DNA of 64,000 nt from Amyelois transitella (GCF_032362555.1 NC_083519.1:9813501-9877500); one strand, 5' to 3'. Counted from the stretch's first letter, positions 12,401-18,989 are shown. Notes: generated by a model not told the origin, from the letters alone. Translations and numbers: made by a program.

Positions 12401-14795
12401 AACAGCTGAACGTGGCCATTCAGTCTTTCCAAGACTGTCGGCTCTGTCTACCCCGCAAGGGATATAGACGTGACCATATGTATGTATGTATATATACATT
12501 TATTTATTTTCGATTATTTTCGACATAATTTATTTGTATTTGTATGGACTCAATTGTCTGAAATAAATGATTTTTTTTTTTTATTTTTTTTTAATTTTAT
12601 TTATCATCTTATCGAATTCCAGGCGGCTACGTGCTAGTTGGCGGCGCCATCTGCATGGAGCTGCTGACGAAGCAGGGCTGGTCCTCGGCCTACACCGTGG
12701 AGGCCGTCATCATGCAAATAGCGGCCACGCTCGTCAAGGGCAAAGCTCGCATACAGTTCGGAGCCACTAAGGTTTCTACCATTTTCTACCATTAACATTC
12801 TCGCCGGGCAACCGGGAAGTATCGTGGCATATTAGGTAGACTGGCATATTAGGTAGACTGGCATATTAGGTAGACTGGCATATTAGGTAGACTGGCATAT
12901 TAGGTAGACTGGCATATTAGGTAGACTGGCATATTAGGTAGACTGGCATATTAGGTAGACTGGCATATTAGGTAGACTGGCATATTAGGTAGACTGGCAT
13001 ATTAGGTAGACTGGCATATTAGGTAGACTGGCATATTAGGTAGACTGGCATATTAGGTAGACTGGCATATTAGGTAGACTGGCATATTAGGTAGACTGGC
13101 ATATTAGGTAGACTGGCATATTAGGTAGACTGGCATATTAGGTAGACTGGCATATTAGGTAGACTGGCATATTAGGTAGACTGGCATATTAGGTAGACTG
13201 GCATATTAGGTAGACTGGCATATTAGGTAGACTGGCATATTAGGTAGACTGGCATATTAGGTAGACTGGTATATTAGGTAGACTGGTATATTAGGTAGAC
13301 TGGCATATTAGGTAGACTGGCATATTAGGTAGACTGGTATATTAGGTAGACTGGTATATTAGGTAGACTGGTATATTAGGTAGACTGGTATATTAGGTAG
13401 ACTGGTATATTAGGTAGACTGGTATATTAGGTAGACTGGTATATTAGGTAGACTGGTATATTAGGTAGACTGGTATATTAGGTAGACTGGTATATTAGGT
13501 AGACTGGTATATTAGGTAGACTGGTATATTAGGTAGACTGGTATATTAGGTAGACTGGCATATTAGGTAGACTGGCATATTAGGTAGACTGGCATATTAG
13601 GTAGACTGGCATATTAGGTAGACTGGCATATTAGGTAGACTGGCATATTAGGTAGACTGGCATATTAGGTAGACTGGCATATTAGGTAGACTGGCATATT
13701 AGGTAGACTGGCATATTAGGTAGACTGGTATATTAGGTGCCGGGAGTCCCACGCTCTCCCGGGTGAAGACCTGAGGGGTTGTCCGTAAAAAGGATTTATC
13801 CTTCGATGTAAAAAAAAGTATGGCATTCTAAGGCCTTGGTCTCCTGGACATTTGGTCTCTTTGGGTTCGGAAAGTTTGGTATACTAAAGTGTGGCGTAGA
13901 CGTAGTGCGTTTGTGTCTGTGACACAGTTGATCCCGAGTTTGAATTCCGGCCGGATGCCGTAAAAGGTGACTGAGGGCTTTAAAAACTTGTGTTGTCCTC
14001 CTGGTAACCTATCACTATTATCTACTGATAAAGTAGTTTAGAGTCAGTCAAACAGCTGAACGTGGCCCATCAGTCTTCTTCAAAGCTGTTGGCTCTGTCT
14101 ACCTCGCAAGTGATATAGACGTAATTATATGTATGTAATGTAAGTATTTATGTAAAATTATTAAAAAATATATTGGAAATTGGAAATGTTGTGAATGTGA
14201 TATAAATAAACAAGTATCTGTACCCCCGGCAGGTGGTGTCGCAGTCGCAGTACAGCCTGGCGCGCGCGCAGCAGAGCTTCAAGTGCCTCGTGCAGATACA
14301 CGAGAAGAACGGTACTGTTGTTGTTGTTATGTAGTTATTATACATATTCGAAATTTAAAATTTTTATTAATTATTATGGAACACTTCGAATCACTTAATA
14401 ATTTTCATATGTTTTGTTTTCACAACATTGGTTTGGTTGACGTCAAATAAATTACTTTAAATTTACTGCCGCTTCCTAAGCGTCAGTGCAGTAGTGATCT
14501 GAATCTCAATTCTGTCATTAAGCCAAATAGCTGAAACTGGTCTATCAGTCTTTTCAAGACTGTTGGCTCTGTCTACCACACAAGGGATACAGACGTGACC
14601 ATATGTATGTAGTTAGAGGAGGTGCACTAGAGACTTATTTATGAAATAAATGCATAAGTCCGTGAGTTTTCAGCGCAGTGAACTCACTTGACGTATTTTG
14701 TATTTTTTTTTGTTCGTTCATACAATTGTGATGTTCTAACTCAGTTTCTTTTTTCTCATCCAGGCTGGTTCACACCGCCCAAAGAAGACGGCTAA
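330..14795 (+). CDS. UBE2Q: Ubiquitin-conjugating enzyme E2 Q-type (UBE2Q1/UBE2Q2 orthologue), nine exons
   Basis: Nine exons join in frame (330-491, 1985-2101, 2845-2945, 8873-9008, 10230-10401, 11490-11681, 12623-12771, 14233-14311, 14764-14795) to encode 379 aa, close to the length of animal UBE2Q2. Every junction is GT-AG. The N-terminal half is the RWD-like region typical of UBE2Q, followed by a very acidic linker (exon 4) and the UBC fold. The block [18 protein letters not shown] carries the expected active-site cysteine, here Cys304, and the protein ends in [10 protein letters not shown] as the family does. Family members receive ubiquitin from E1 and pass it to substrates or E3 partners in the cytosol and nucleus. 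The ATG at 330 is chosen because it gives the family N-terminus. All catalytic elements are intact, so the gene should be functional despite heavy repeat load in its introns. A likely poly(A) signal is AATAAA near 15780. Confidence 0.93.
492..1984 (+). other. UBE2Q intron 1
   Basis: Unremarkable AT-rich intron. The only repeat recognised is the 3' part of a family A element at 1825-1932. Confidence 0.7.
1825..1932 (+). repeat. Family A SINE-like element, 3' fragment
   Basis: Diverged 3' third: cagctgaatg, cttttcaagact, a degenerate 'tctgtctttcctgcaagagatatag', and the tatatgtatg tail. Confidence 0.7.
1985..2101 (+). CDS. UBE2Q: UBE2Q exon 2
   Basis: 39 codons from the acceptor ttgacag, starting [17 protein letters not shown], which matches the family's Y-P-x-x-x-P-x-W-F-x-D-S-E-D-P block. 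Donor GTAAGC at 2102. Confidence 0.92.
2130..2222 (+). repeat. LINE C 3'-region fragment
   Basis: Matches the sense strand of the LINE end seen complete at 49376-49545 (agcttgcatga, gttatgaatgtggatgaag, gatcgtggcaagtg). The rest is missing. Confidence 0.7.
2365..2619 (+). repeat. Family A SINE-like element, near full length, 5'-extended subtype
   Basis: Head ctgtgtggttaccatcaaca through gatgggctagcaacctgtca to the gggatat tail. It shares about 20 bp upstream of the usual head with the copy at 9928-10203. Confidence 0.85.
2655..2795 (-). repeat. Family A SINE-like element, partial
   Basis: Reverse orientation. Keeps gtgacaggctgctaac, the cgacatccatg block and gagtggtcctattc. Both ends are lost. 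Confidence 0.75.
2845..2945 (+). CDS. UBE2Q: UBE2Q exon 3
   Basis: Encodes [19 protein letters not shown] and a short Pro-rich stretch. It ends two bases into an Arg codon at donor GTAAGT (2946), which pairs in phase with exon 4. Confidence 0.9.
3025..3142 (+). repeat. Family A SINE-like element, 3' fragment
   Basis: cactatttgaatctctattc to ctctgtctacccctcaagg, then a degenerate tatgtat tail, immediately beside the gypsy insertion. Confidence 0.7.
3164..3381 (-). repeat. 3' LTR of the gypsy element
   Basis: 218 bp, starting tgttgtgagc and ending tgaactccaca on the plus strand. One mismatch to the other LTR. The GC-rich centre (gcgcggtggtgggggg, gcgtcgcgacgcg) contrasts with the AT-rich surroundings. 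Confidence 0.95.
3382..3396 (-). other. Polypurine tract of the gypsy element
   Basis: On the minus strand, GAAGGGGGATAA directly precedes the 3' LTR, the expected site of plus-strand priming. It overlaps the pol stop region. Confidence 0.8.
3392..6619 (-). CDS. pol: Gypsy Pol polyprotein (protease, reverse transcriptase, RNase H, integrase)
   Basis: 1075 aa without interruption. An aspartic protease motif DTGAD lies at residues 45-49. The RT region is about 165-360, with the catalytic FIDD at 342-345 and upstream LDLKMAYY. RNase H follows with TDASDCSLG. The integrase has an HHCC zinc-binding region (HELSHPG ... CIGCQ) and DDE landmarks [15 protein letters not shown] and NGKVERFHR. The C-terminus is basic and Pro-rich. 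Its frame is -1 relative to gag with a 40 bp overlap (6580-6619), so expression probably uses -1 ribosomal frameshifting. The A-rich run in AGAAAATG within the overlap is a plausible slip site (inference). Confidence 0.94.
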   Translation of the reverse strand: MPVTLRSTTVGKLEATSTVAGVGVIKGSNRLCIRELNTKERFLVDTGADISVLAARNRKQTPSNTYKLYAANNTPIRTYGEKTIDLNIGLRRTYRWTFIVADVQTSILGADFLRNHKLLVDLHQKKLIDSVTDLKIEVIETTSDQPSVYIIDKNHIYQDILKKYPDVLRPMSLREPTKHSVTHHIETTGPPLFARPRPLPPDKYKAAKMEFEKMMEMGICQPSKSPWASPLHVVTKKNGSLRVCGDYRRLNAVTVPDRYPIPRIQDFTYRLHNKKIFTKLDLKMAYYWIPIKDEDKAKTAIITPFGLFEFNCMTFGLRNSSQTFQRFMHEVLRGLDDIVYSFIDDLLIFSNTPDDHKKHIEQVLERLSKYGVSLNIEKCEFGRNKIEFLGYQVSVEGITPTDERTRAISNYPKPNTVQDLRRFLGMVNFYRDCLPHQAEHQYELNKYLHNAKKNDKTPIIWTIEAETAFDTCRQSILEATTLSHPMPGAPLSLMTDASDCSLGAVLQQKKKDAWKPLAFFSKAMSETQRRYSVYDRELLAMYTAVKHLRRLIEGSEITIYTDHKPLVNALTRPPSSSDTPRRERQLHYISQFCTKIKFIHGERNQAADAMSRIEEIELLTWIDYEKLSQEQRKDVTLQDLRKHPKLTFADKIFAGVTQPITCETSTGKNRLYLPKAFRYAAFKAQHELSHPGIRTSRRIMTSKYFWPSINKDVGTWAKSCIGCQRAKIHRHVVSPLGEFSPARRFEHIHTDIVGPLPISQGYRYLVTIIDRNTNWMEAIPVKEITANIVAQAVYEGWISRFGCPIRITTDQGRQFESSLFNALMKKCGIRRIRTTAYHPQANGKVERFHRTLKAALMARDAISKWKEDLPTVLLGLRTALRDDNTSPALMTYGSTLRVPFDFFVPTKSKNEDAEFIRQFTETMSTFTPVQRKIASSKNLFVYKELSNCSHVFVRNDTVRSPLTAPYDGPYKVIERHSKHFKIELPLRASNISIDRLKPAHIINLDDNIAANAQQSHPHSSEPAPAANTGPRAPSVHTPSAPKPRIVMNKPRTQETLTNSKTSRYGRKIKPSVRFA
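6580..7437 (-). CDS. gag: Gypsy Gag protein
   Basis: 285 aa, starting [17 protein letters not shown] about 90 bp inside the 5' LTR. The central part resembles retrotransposon capsid ([14 protein letters not shown] near residue 33). A short coiled-coil-like stretch and an Arg/Lys/Ser-rich region precede a C-terminal zinc knuckle of form C-x2-H-x9-C-x3-C ([18 protein letters not shown]). This CHCC order differs from the usual CCHC and is typical of CsRn1-clade elements. The protein should package element RNA and form virus-like particles. Confidence 0.9.
   Translation of the reverse strand: MERKEEYADASASPEAVAREVSTISLQSRIPSFWRAQPKLWFAQFEAVVSSYKTSEDQKYNLVIAVLERTDIEQVSDIICNPPSAGKYQALKKRLLSVYEESESKQFQKLLGGLELGEQKPSQLLRVMRDLSGTKVADDALKVLWMGHLPSQVRAVLSVSTESSLDTMATMADKMMEHTEQTVAEIRQDATPGSSSGAQNNLQFQVLSKQIEKLTLEIAALKEDRSRFRGRQPFRNPRRNKSSTRSKSRNGRKPGDPEWECSYHYRFGDRARKCQSPCARRRSEN
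7468..7527 (-). other. Primer-binding site region, with a duplicated PBS and LTR-end relic
   Basis: The working PBS abuts the 5' LTR (7512-7527). A second copy of tcggggtcaccaattgttg lies at 7468-7486. Between them is the last ~19 bp of an LTR (ttgtatgtgaactccaca), so the leader carries remains of an extra LTR-PBS junction with most of that LTR deleted. Confidence 0.8.
7528..7745 (-). repeat. 5' LTR of the gypsy element
   Basis: 218 bp partner of the LTR at 3164-3381. Flanked by the ATTG target duplication at 7746-7749. Confidence 0.95.
7825..7915 (+). repeat. Helitron-like element, terminal fragment
   Basis: Matches the AGAT-ending part of the copy at 33708-33974 (tgagattagcgcgttcaaac, then ttataatattagtatagat). 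The CTAG end is missing. Confidence 0.75.
8043..8124. repeat. 82 bp foldback (hairpin) repeat
   Basis: The ends ggccaaatttttt and aaaaaatttggcc are inverted copies. Inside them, ctaattcatag pairs with ctatgaattag. The structure suggests a tiny MITE or snap-back element; no clear target duplication is seen. Confidence 0.7.
8155..8445. repeat. Dispersed repeat E plus duplicated intron segment
   Basis: 8157-8230 (ttggcgtctcggccgagttt and on) recurs at 8755-8850. 8290-8385 (ggttgacgtcaaataaatta, actgccgcttcc, gcgtcagtgcag) recurs at about 14420-14495. Related sequence lies at 42885-43000 and 58835-58965. Class unknown. Confidence 0.6.
8498..8755 (+). repeat. Family A SINE-like element, full length (reference copy)
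   Basis: About 258 bp. Head gccgtgtggttcccggcacc, then actccatctctttccc, gtcgtaaaaggcgactaagg, a variable tttt run, ggcgacgggctagcaacctg, cactatatgaatctc, gaacgtggcc, cttttcaagac, ctctgtctaccccgcaaggg, and a (TATG)n tail. It encodes no protein. I could not identify convincing RNA polymerase III A and B boxes. The final ~45 bp resemble the end of LINE C (49376-49545), suggesting LINE-driven spread. More than 60 copies or pieces occur in this window, in both orientations. Confidence 0.9.
8873..9008 (+). CDS. UBE2Q: UBE2Q exon 4 (acidic linker)
   Basis: Acceptor tcaccggcag. Encodes a run dominated by Glu and Asp ([18 protein letters not shown]), the acidic linker seen in UBE2Q proteins. Much richer in GC than the flanking introns. 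Donor GTCGGT (9009) is weak but keeps phase 0. Confidence 0.88.
9081..9372. repeat. 96 bp tandem repeat, three units
   Basis: ctgatgccattcatcaatga recurs at 9091, 9187 and 9283, giving an exact 96 bp period. Units 1 and 2 are nearly identical; the third diverges after aagtcgtatac. It starts about 70 bp after the exon 4 donor. Confidence 0.9.
9533..9598 (+). repeat. Family A SINE-like element, head fragment
   Basis: Keeps gccgtgtggttcccggcacc to ggatgtagtaaaag, then is cut exactly where the family B element begins. Confidence 0.75.
9599..9816 (-). repeat. Family B tRNA-derived SINE
   Basis: Reverse copy with taaataaatatatacgggac tail, ccaagacccaggccaatcag body and part of the tRNA-like head (B box gattcgaaccc in reverse). 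Truncated before the A box. Confidence 0.85.
9861..9930 (+). repeat. LINE C extreme 3' end
   Basis: gaggtagtctctgcctaccc, ctccaggaaagaggcgtgat and tatgtatg tail: the last ~60 bp of the LINE family seen at 49376-49545. Confidence 0.7.
9928..10203 (+). repeat. Family A SINE-like element, full length, 5'-extended subtype
   Basis: Shares actagtaataaatcacaaag upstream of the head with the copy at 2365, then a complete body and a ccatatgtatgtat tail ending 26 bp before exon 5. Confidence 0.88.
10230..10401 (+). CDS. UBE2Q: UBE2Q exon 5
   Basis: Acceptor acctttcag. Encodes [20 protein letters not shown] and [14 protein letters not shown], the most conserved linker block before the UBC domain. Donor GTGAGT at 10402. 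Confidence 0.93.
10810..11062 (+). repeat. Family A SINE-like element, near full length
   Basis: gccgtgtggtttccggcacc head with a short deletion after it (the aataggaccact part is missing). The tail runs into the 65 bp cassette that precedes exon 6. Confidence 0.85.
11032..11489. repeat. 65 bp cassette repeated up to the exon 6 acceptor
   Basis: cgcgataatatctatgta recurs at 11032, 11097 and about 11429, each followed by tgtatgtattggttcac and acaatatagagtggtaacg. The middle unit is split by a family B SINE (11121-11371). The last unit runs directly into the splice acceptor catcggcag. Confidence 0.85.
11121..11371 (+). repeat. Family B tRNA-derived SINE, full length (reference copy)
   Basis: The head is tRNA-like: ggcctctgtggctcagcggt holds an A box (tggctcagcgg) and gggttcgaatc a B box, followed by ccagggcatgatgagaaaag. 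The body is ttggatgtttatctatataa. The 3' part is cgaggctaactcaatcagtg, tttgtcccg and a (TTTA)n tail. It is a transcribable SINE rather than a tRNA gene: the anticodon arm does not fold well and the sequence recurs seven times. Confidence 0.9.
11490..11681 (+). CDS. UBE2Q: UBE2Q exon 6
   Basis: Encodes [20 protein letters not shown], the first strand and helix of the UBC fold, then [17 protein letters not shown]. CpG-rich third positions. The acceptor catcggcag lacks an obvious polypyrimidine tract. Confidence 0.93.
11768..11849 (+). repeat. Family A SINE-like element, head fragment
   Basis: tgtggttcccggcaccaata to gactaagggata, broken off exactly where the reverse copy at 11850 begins, so the two form a head-to-head composite. 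Confidence 0.8.
11850..12098 (-). repeat. Family A SINE-like element, full length
   Basis: Reverse copy from tatggtcacgtctttatccc to gccgggaaccacacggc. Confidence 0.88.
12102..12195 (-). repeat. LINE C 3'-end fragment
   Basis: acatacacaaaatcacgcct, then tttcccggaggggcaggcag and cctctttccacttgccca: the reverse of the LINE end at 49376-49545. Confidence 0.75.
12230..12491 (+). repeat. Family A SINE-like element, full length
   Basis: gccgtgtggttcccggcacc to gacgtgaccatatgtatgta, complete. Confidence 0.88.
12623..12771 (+). CDS. UBE2Q: UBE2Q exon 7 (active-site exon)
   Basis: Acceptor cgaattccag. Encodes [20 protein letters not shown] with the catalytic Cys304 at codon TGC, then the [20 protein letters not shown] helix region. 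The donor, AAG|GTTTCT, is weak in its last bases. Confidence 0.93.
12825..13738. repeat. 17 bp minisatellite, about 53.8 units
   Basis: Unit tggcatattaggtagac, with a single variable base (C or T at position 4). Order along the array: 26 C units, 2 T, 2 C, 13 T, 10 C, and a final partial T unit. No other substitutions were seen. It lies in UBE2Q intron 7. The right edge runs straight into sequence related to 52956-53062, where one such unit is present as single copy. Confidence 0.97.
13725..13830 (+). repeat. Dispersed element F, source of the minisatellite unit
   Basis: gtcccacgctctcccgggtg, ggggttgtccgtaaaaagga and ttatccttcgatg form the reverse complement of 52956-53062 with modest divergence. 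Class unknown. Confidence 0.75.
13890..14137 (+). repeat. Chimeric repeat: family B head joined to family A body
   Basis: gtggcgtagacgtagtgcgt and gagtttgaattccggccg are a diverged family B head. At ggatgccgtaaaaggtgact it switches to family A and continues to ctctgtctacctcgcaag and the tatgtatg tail. Confidence 0.75.
14233..14311 (+). CDS. UBE2Q: UBE2Q exon 8
   Basis: Acceptor cccccggcag. Encodes [20 protein letters not shown] and QIHEKN, the C-terminal UBC helices. Ends one base into a Gly codon at donor GTACTG. Confidence 0.92.
14365..14495. repeat. Dispersed repeat E, second copy
   Basis: ggttgacgtcaaataaatta, tttactgccgcttcctaag and cgtcagtgcag match 8290-8385. Confidence 0.65.
14497..14613 (+). 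repeat. Family A SINE-like element, 3' fragment
   Basis: ctgaatctcaattctgtcat to gacgtgaccatatgtatgta. Confidence 0.8.
14764..14795 (+). CDS. UBE2Q: UBE2Q exon 9 (terminal)
   Basis: Acceptor catccag. Encodes [10 protein letters not shown] and TAA (14793-14795), identical in pattern to the family C-terminus. Confidence 0.92.
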
Positions 14796-15800
14796 TGCCC
14801 CTTCGCTACTGCAAGACTTACGTGCAACCGGCGCCCGCGCATCCGGGCAGCAAGTTGCCGAGCACCAAGCCACAAGTTGCGTGATCTTCGACTAAATTCC
14901 ATGGATTACAGTTTCGCCCTTGTACTTGTGTATAGTATGACTGAGAACTGTAAATGTAAATGTTAAGTGCTATAGTGGCTGTTCGAGAGACTGTATAAGA
15001 CTTATAGGAAATGTTTAAACTATTATTATTAATGCTCTGTCAAACGGACTTTTTAAATTTCTGTCTTGTTTTTTTTTTTTAAGTTTTTAATTGAGGGACG
15101 ATGCACAAATTGGATTCAATCGAATTGGTTGGCATAATCATCGGTTCGTATAAAGTTTGAAATGTGTAAACGTATGCGAAACGATAATTATGCCAAAAAA
15201 TGTTGTGTGCGTATTTTATGTGAAATAGAAATTTGTGCAAGCCGATATGACCGTTCATAAATCAAGTTGAAATTGAGAGTAGCGTTATAAATATACAAAC
15301 ATAAAGTCACGTCTATATCGTGCCTAATACTTATACCTTTTCTTTTCCCCTTTCGAGGTAGACAGAGCCAATAGTCTCTGAGACCAAGGTCTCGTTCAGC
15401 TGAATCAACACTGTATTGTAAAGATCGTATTATTTATTTTAAAAAGGTTTTCTCTAATAACTCATTGTCTTCGATAAATTTTAAATACATCACATATAGA
15501 ATATACTGATGACTTAAGTAATTTTATGCTTCAGTAGATATGGAGTCCTGTTCATATATAATTTCTACTATATTTTGTCCCTGTCTCCACCCAACAGTAT
15601 GACAAGGACAGCGATATAAAAAGTCCGTTTGAAAGAACACTAGTGATTGTGACGAGATATAAATGTGTAACGTTTTTGTAATCATTAATTTGTCAAGTTA
15701 TCCACATTATGGTAGCCCCATGTCTAGACGTTACAGAGTGTAAAGTTGGAAAAATCTTTGCATTTCTTTTTAGTTATTGAATAAAAAACCTGTGATTCTT
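14796..15800 (+). other. UBE2Q 3' UTR
   Basis: Roughly 1 kb, AT-rich, ending after an AATAAA at about 15780-15785. It contains a reverse family A 3' fragment at 15300-15405, which would be part of the mRNA if this poly(A) signal is used. Confidence 0.6.
15300..15405 (-). repeat. Family A SINE-like element, degenerate 3' fragment
   Basis: aaagtcacgtctatatcg, then cgaggtagacagagccaata and ctcgttcagctga. Confidence 0.65.
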
Positions 15801-16193
15801 AACTGTGTTTGTATTTAGTTTGGGAATTTGGTGAACTTAGCTCAGTTTTGAAAATACAACTTGCACGCGCGATCCTGTTTTTATCGCGCGAAATTCTATC
15901 GCTATTATAAATAATAATGATTAATATAATCTAATATATCAATCAATGCATTACGCTTACTTCCTACTCTAAAGCTTGTGAGAACAAAATCTTCATTTCC
16001 AGTCTTTGACTGTATCGATTTTTATTTTGTTTCTAAGATTGGTGAAAATACAGCTTCTTATTAGGAAGATAACACCCATTAGATAGACAGATATTTTTTA
16101 GTGTGTGTGTGTGTCACAAAAGTGTTTTTAGAAAAAAAAAAATATATTTGAAACTTCACCTCGATGCGTTGAGAAAAAAAAAATTAATTTATG
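15801..16193. other. Intergenic gap between UBE2Q and the GST locus (tail to tail)
   Basis: AT-rich. TTTATT at 16021-16026 is an AATAAA on the minus strand and could be the GST poly(A) signal. Nothing else recognised. Confidence 0.5.
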
Positions 16194-16338
16194 CTAAAGT
16201 TTTGACTTCTGATTGGATTTGTAATTTGTCATCAGAGCCTTTAGTCCCATGACGTGCAACTCACTCCCGGGAGCGTTGATTCTTCTGCAAACGTCCATGT
16301 CATTCATTGTGTTCAGCCATTTTGTTAGTTTGGGGAAT
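16194..16338 (-). CDS. GST exon 5 (terminal)
   Basis: Acceptor tttatttcag on the minus strand. Encodes FPKLTKWLNTMNDMDVCRRI and ends KSKL then TAG. In phase with exon 4. Confidence 0.8.
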
Positions 16339-16780
16339 CTGAAATAAACGTTTCAGGTCAAAACTGCTCAAAATACGGCAGAATATGTGCAGATTAATAG
16401 CCCACGTAAGTCACAGGTATGTTTAAAAAATTAATACTAAAAGTAAAGGTTTGAAGGTTCACTCCATTCATGTAAATTTTTGATAGACACTGGAGCTGAT
16501 GTAAATATATAGCCTTATAATTTTTAACGCGTTTATGCTTTGCCAACTGTTACCTATGTACCTACTTATCTTGCACAAAGCAGTGCAGTGTCAAAATTAT
16601 GCGATTTTAGTTCAGAATCCGAGATAACCAACAATATTTTAAAATAATACCTTCATATATAAAAAAAGTTTAAACTATCCGTAATCTGTGGAGACTGACG
16701 CATCTGAATCATGTGAAGTGTTCATTTTCTACTTAATTCAGTGCAAATTCCATTCTACATTTTATCAAGCACCCACTCAC

Positions 16781-16974
16781 TTTCTTCCATCAATCGGGTG
16801 TAGCCCGTTCAGCGAGGAGACGGTAGTAAGCACGCTCAAGTCGGCCACCGTCATAGAATTGCCGGTTAAGAAAGAACTGCTGGCTAAATACTCCTCAAGC
16901 ATAGTGTAAGCGTCCACTATGTTGACAATCATACGGTTTGACAGCTCGCCCAGTTTCCCGCTGTATGTAGGAGC
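16781..16974 (-). CDS. GST exon 4
   Basis: Encodes APTYSGKLGELSNRM, AYTMLEEYLASSSFLTGNSM and TVADLSVLTTVSSLNGLHP. The N-capping box and ADLS motif of the GST C-terminal domain are intact. Donor GTGAGT. Confidence 0.83.
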
Positions 16975-17602
16975 CTGAAAATTTAAAAATTTAAAAAAAA
17001 GGTAACGTTCTCTGTCAGTCCCAATGGTTGACTGGTACAGAATGCTTTTAACATTGAGTCCCCGCCAATTGTGCTATACATTTGTGTTTTGTGTAATGAA
17101 GTTTAATTAAATAAATAAATACTTTTTATTAAGAGGAAGTCTTGAATCGAGACTATTAGAGAAATTATGAGGTCTTTGCTAAGAAGTGGGTAGTTTGACA
17201 CATAACCTATACTTATACATAATTATATAGGTTATAGGCTTAAAATAAGCATAGTAAACTAGCTTTCCCGCCACGCTTAACTCGTGTTCAACTTACTTTT
17301 TCCCGTCCCTATAATAAAAATAATAGAAGTGTGACAGACAGTCAGTTATTCGCATTTATTAAATTATATATGGAATTTTTGGACAGAACCAGGAACTTTC
17401 CAGTGACATCAGCACCCTTATCTTGTATGCGCAAGCTGGCGTGTAGAACATAAAATTACTTTATCGCTCATTGCATACTTCATTATTCTTTATTAAAACC
17501 CAAAAAAGGTCACGTATTTCCAGTACATATCATCCACAAACAATAAGATGTGAAAAATGGCTTGGTAATTTTGTAGGTGGGTAACAGACGGAGACGGACA
17601 TA
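16975..17602 (-). other. GST intron 4, right part
   Basis: AT-rich. No repeat copy or further exon recognised until the LINE C end at 17603. Confidence 0.5.
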
Positions 17603-17765
17603 CATACATAAAATCACGCCTCTTTCCTGGAGGGGTAGGCAGAGACTACCTCTTTCCACTTGCCACGATCTCTGCATATTTCCTTTGCTTCATCCACATT
17701 CATAACTCTCTTCATGCAAGCTCGGCGGTTTCGGGTACTTTTGACCCGACGGACATACTTAATTA
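17603..17765 (-). repeat. LINE C 3' end
   Basis: Reverse orientation. catacataaaatcacgcctc, tggaggggtaggcagagact, tgccacgatctctgcatatt and catgcaagctcggcggtttc. In sense it would encode the ACMKR...DEAKE...GK(E) terminus seen more completely at 54270-54605. Confidence 0.85.
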
Positions 17766-17920
17766 TATTCGCATTCCTATGTTAATTGTAAATATTAGAC
17801 GTAGGTAGATACGTATTTGTCACGAAAAAAATAATTATTGGATGAATATCTAGATGGCCAGAAACCACACAGTTTGAGAACATACAAAATAGCTCCTATG
17901 TCAATGAGAAATTAATAGAT

Positions 17921-18173
17921 CTACATACATATATATAATTACGTCAATATCCCTTGCGGGGTACAGCAACAGCCTTTAAAAGACTGAAAGGCCACGTTCA
18001 GCTGTTTGGCTTAATGATAGAATTGAGATTCATATAGTGACAGGTTGCTATTGCTAGCCCGTCGCCTAAAAGAATCATCCCAAGTTTATAAGCCTATCCC
18101 TTATTCGGCTTTTACGACACCCATTGGAAATTGAGTGGTTCTATTCTTTTATTTGTGCCGGGAACTACACGGA
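17921..18173 (-). repeat. Family A SINE-like element, near full length
   Basis: Reverse copy from acatacatatatataattac to gtgccgggaactacacgg. Confidence 0.85.
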
Positions 18174-18263
18174 ACAATTATTGATCTACTTACTTATTTT
18201 CAACACACTATAAGAACCTACTTGTGTTTTCATCAGAAGGTATAAGTATGTTTATAGTTACAC

Positions 18264-18461
18264 TAAAGGCCGCCCACTATTCGTCCGCGTGGAATCATTC
18301 CCGCGGGAACTCCGGGATAAAAAGTAGCCTATATGTTATTCTGGGTCTTCAGCCAGCACATACCAAATTTCATCGTAATCAATTCAGTCGTTTTTGCATG
18401 AAATAGTAACAAACATCCATACTGACATACAAACTTTCGCATTTATAATATTAGTATAGAT
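18264..18461 (+). repeat. Helitron-related element, subtype b
   Basis: cgtccgcgtggaatcattcc, cgggaactccgggataaaaa, gcctatatgttattctgggt and tttataatattagtatagat. It shares both ends with the CTAG elements but has a different interior. Confidence 0.7.
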
Positions 18462-18506
18462 ATAATGATTTGTATTGTTTACATATAATATATATTACAT
18501 AATTAC

Positions 18507-18648
18507 CATAACAGCTCTAAGTCTTGGAAATAGAACTCCGATAAACATAATTTGATGGATTCTAGCTCTCGTTCTGATGTCGTCAGGGTACAAATAAGAG
18601 TGTTCCGGTTTCCCGTATTTAGTAATGAGGTACAGGGCAATAGCGTGG
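18507..18648 (-). CDS. GST exon 3
   Basis: Acceptor tttttttcag on the minus strand. Encodes HAIALYLITKYGKPEHSYLY and PDDIRTRARIHQIMFIGVLF, ending PRLRAVM at donor GTAATT. Joins exon 2 through a split Ser codon, restoring the DSHAI motif. Confidence 0.82.
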
Positions 18649-18714
18649 CTGAAAAAAATAAAAGAACCTTCGCAGGTAGGCCTGGTAGGTAAATTTTCTT
18701 TTTCACAAGTTAAA

Positions 18715-18986
18715 TCTATACTAATATTATAAAGCTGAAGAGTTTGTTTGTTTGAACGCGCTTATCTAAGGAACTACTACTGGTTCGAATTGAAAAAATA
18801 TTTTTGCGTCGAACAAACCATTCATCGAGGAAGGCTTTAGGCTATATAAAATCACGCTGCAACTATAAAGAGAAAAGAAATAATGCAAAATGTAAAAAAA
18901 AAAACGGGGAACATTATTCGTCCTTGAGGGCTTCAATGATGCCCAAAATAACTATTCCACGCGGACGAAGTCGCGGGCACAGCTAG
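18715..18986 (-). mobile_element. Helitron-like nonautonomous element, full length
   Basis: Read on the plus strand it starts TCTATACTAATATTATAAAG and ends CACAGCTAG followed by T, matching the 5'-TC...CTRR-3' rule with insertion between A and T. A GC-rich near-palindrome (cgcggacgaagtcgcgg) lies just before CTAG, as expected for a Helitron 3' hairpin. No coding capacity. Confidence 0.8.
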
Positions 18987-18989
18987 TAT

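Noticed and set aside
12825..13738. Array resembling a CRISPR locus
   Set aside because: Units are contiguous 17-mers with no spacers, inside an intron of a eukaryotic gene. It is a minisatellite.
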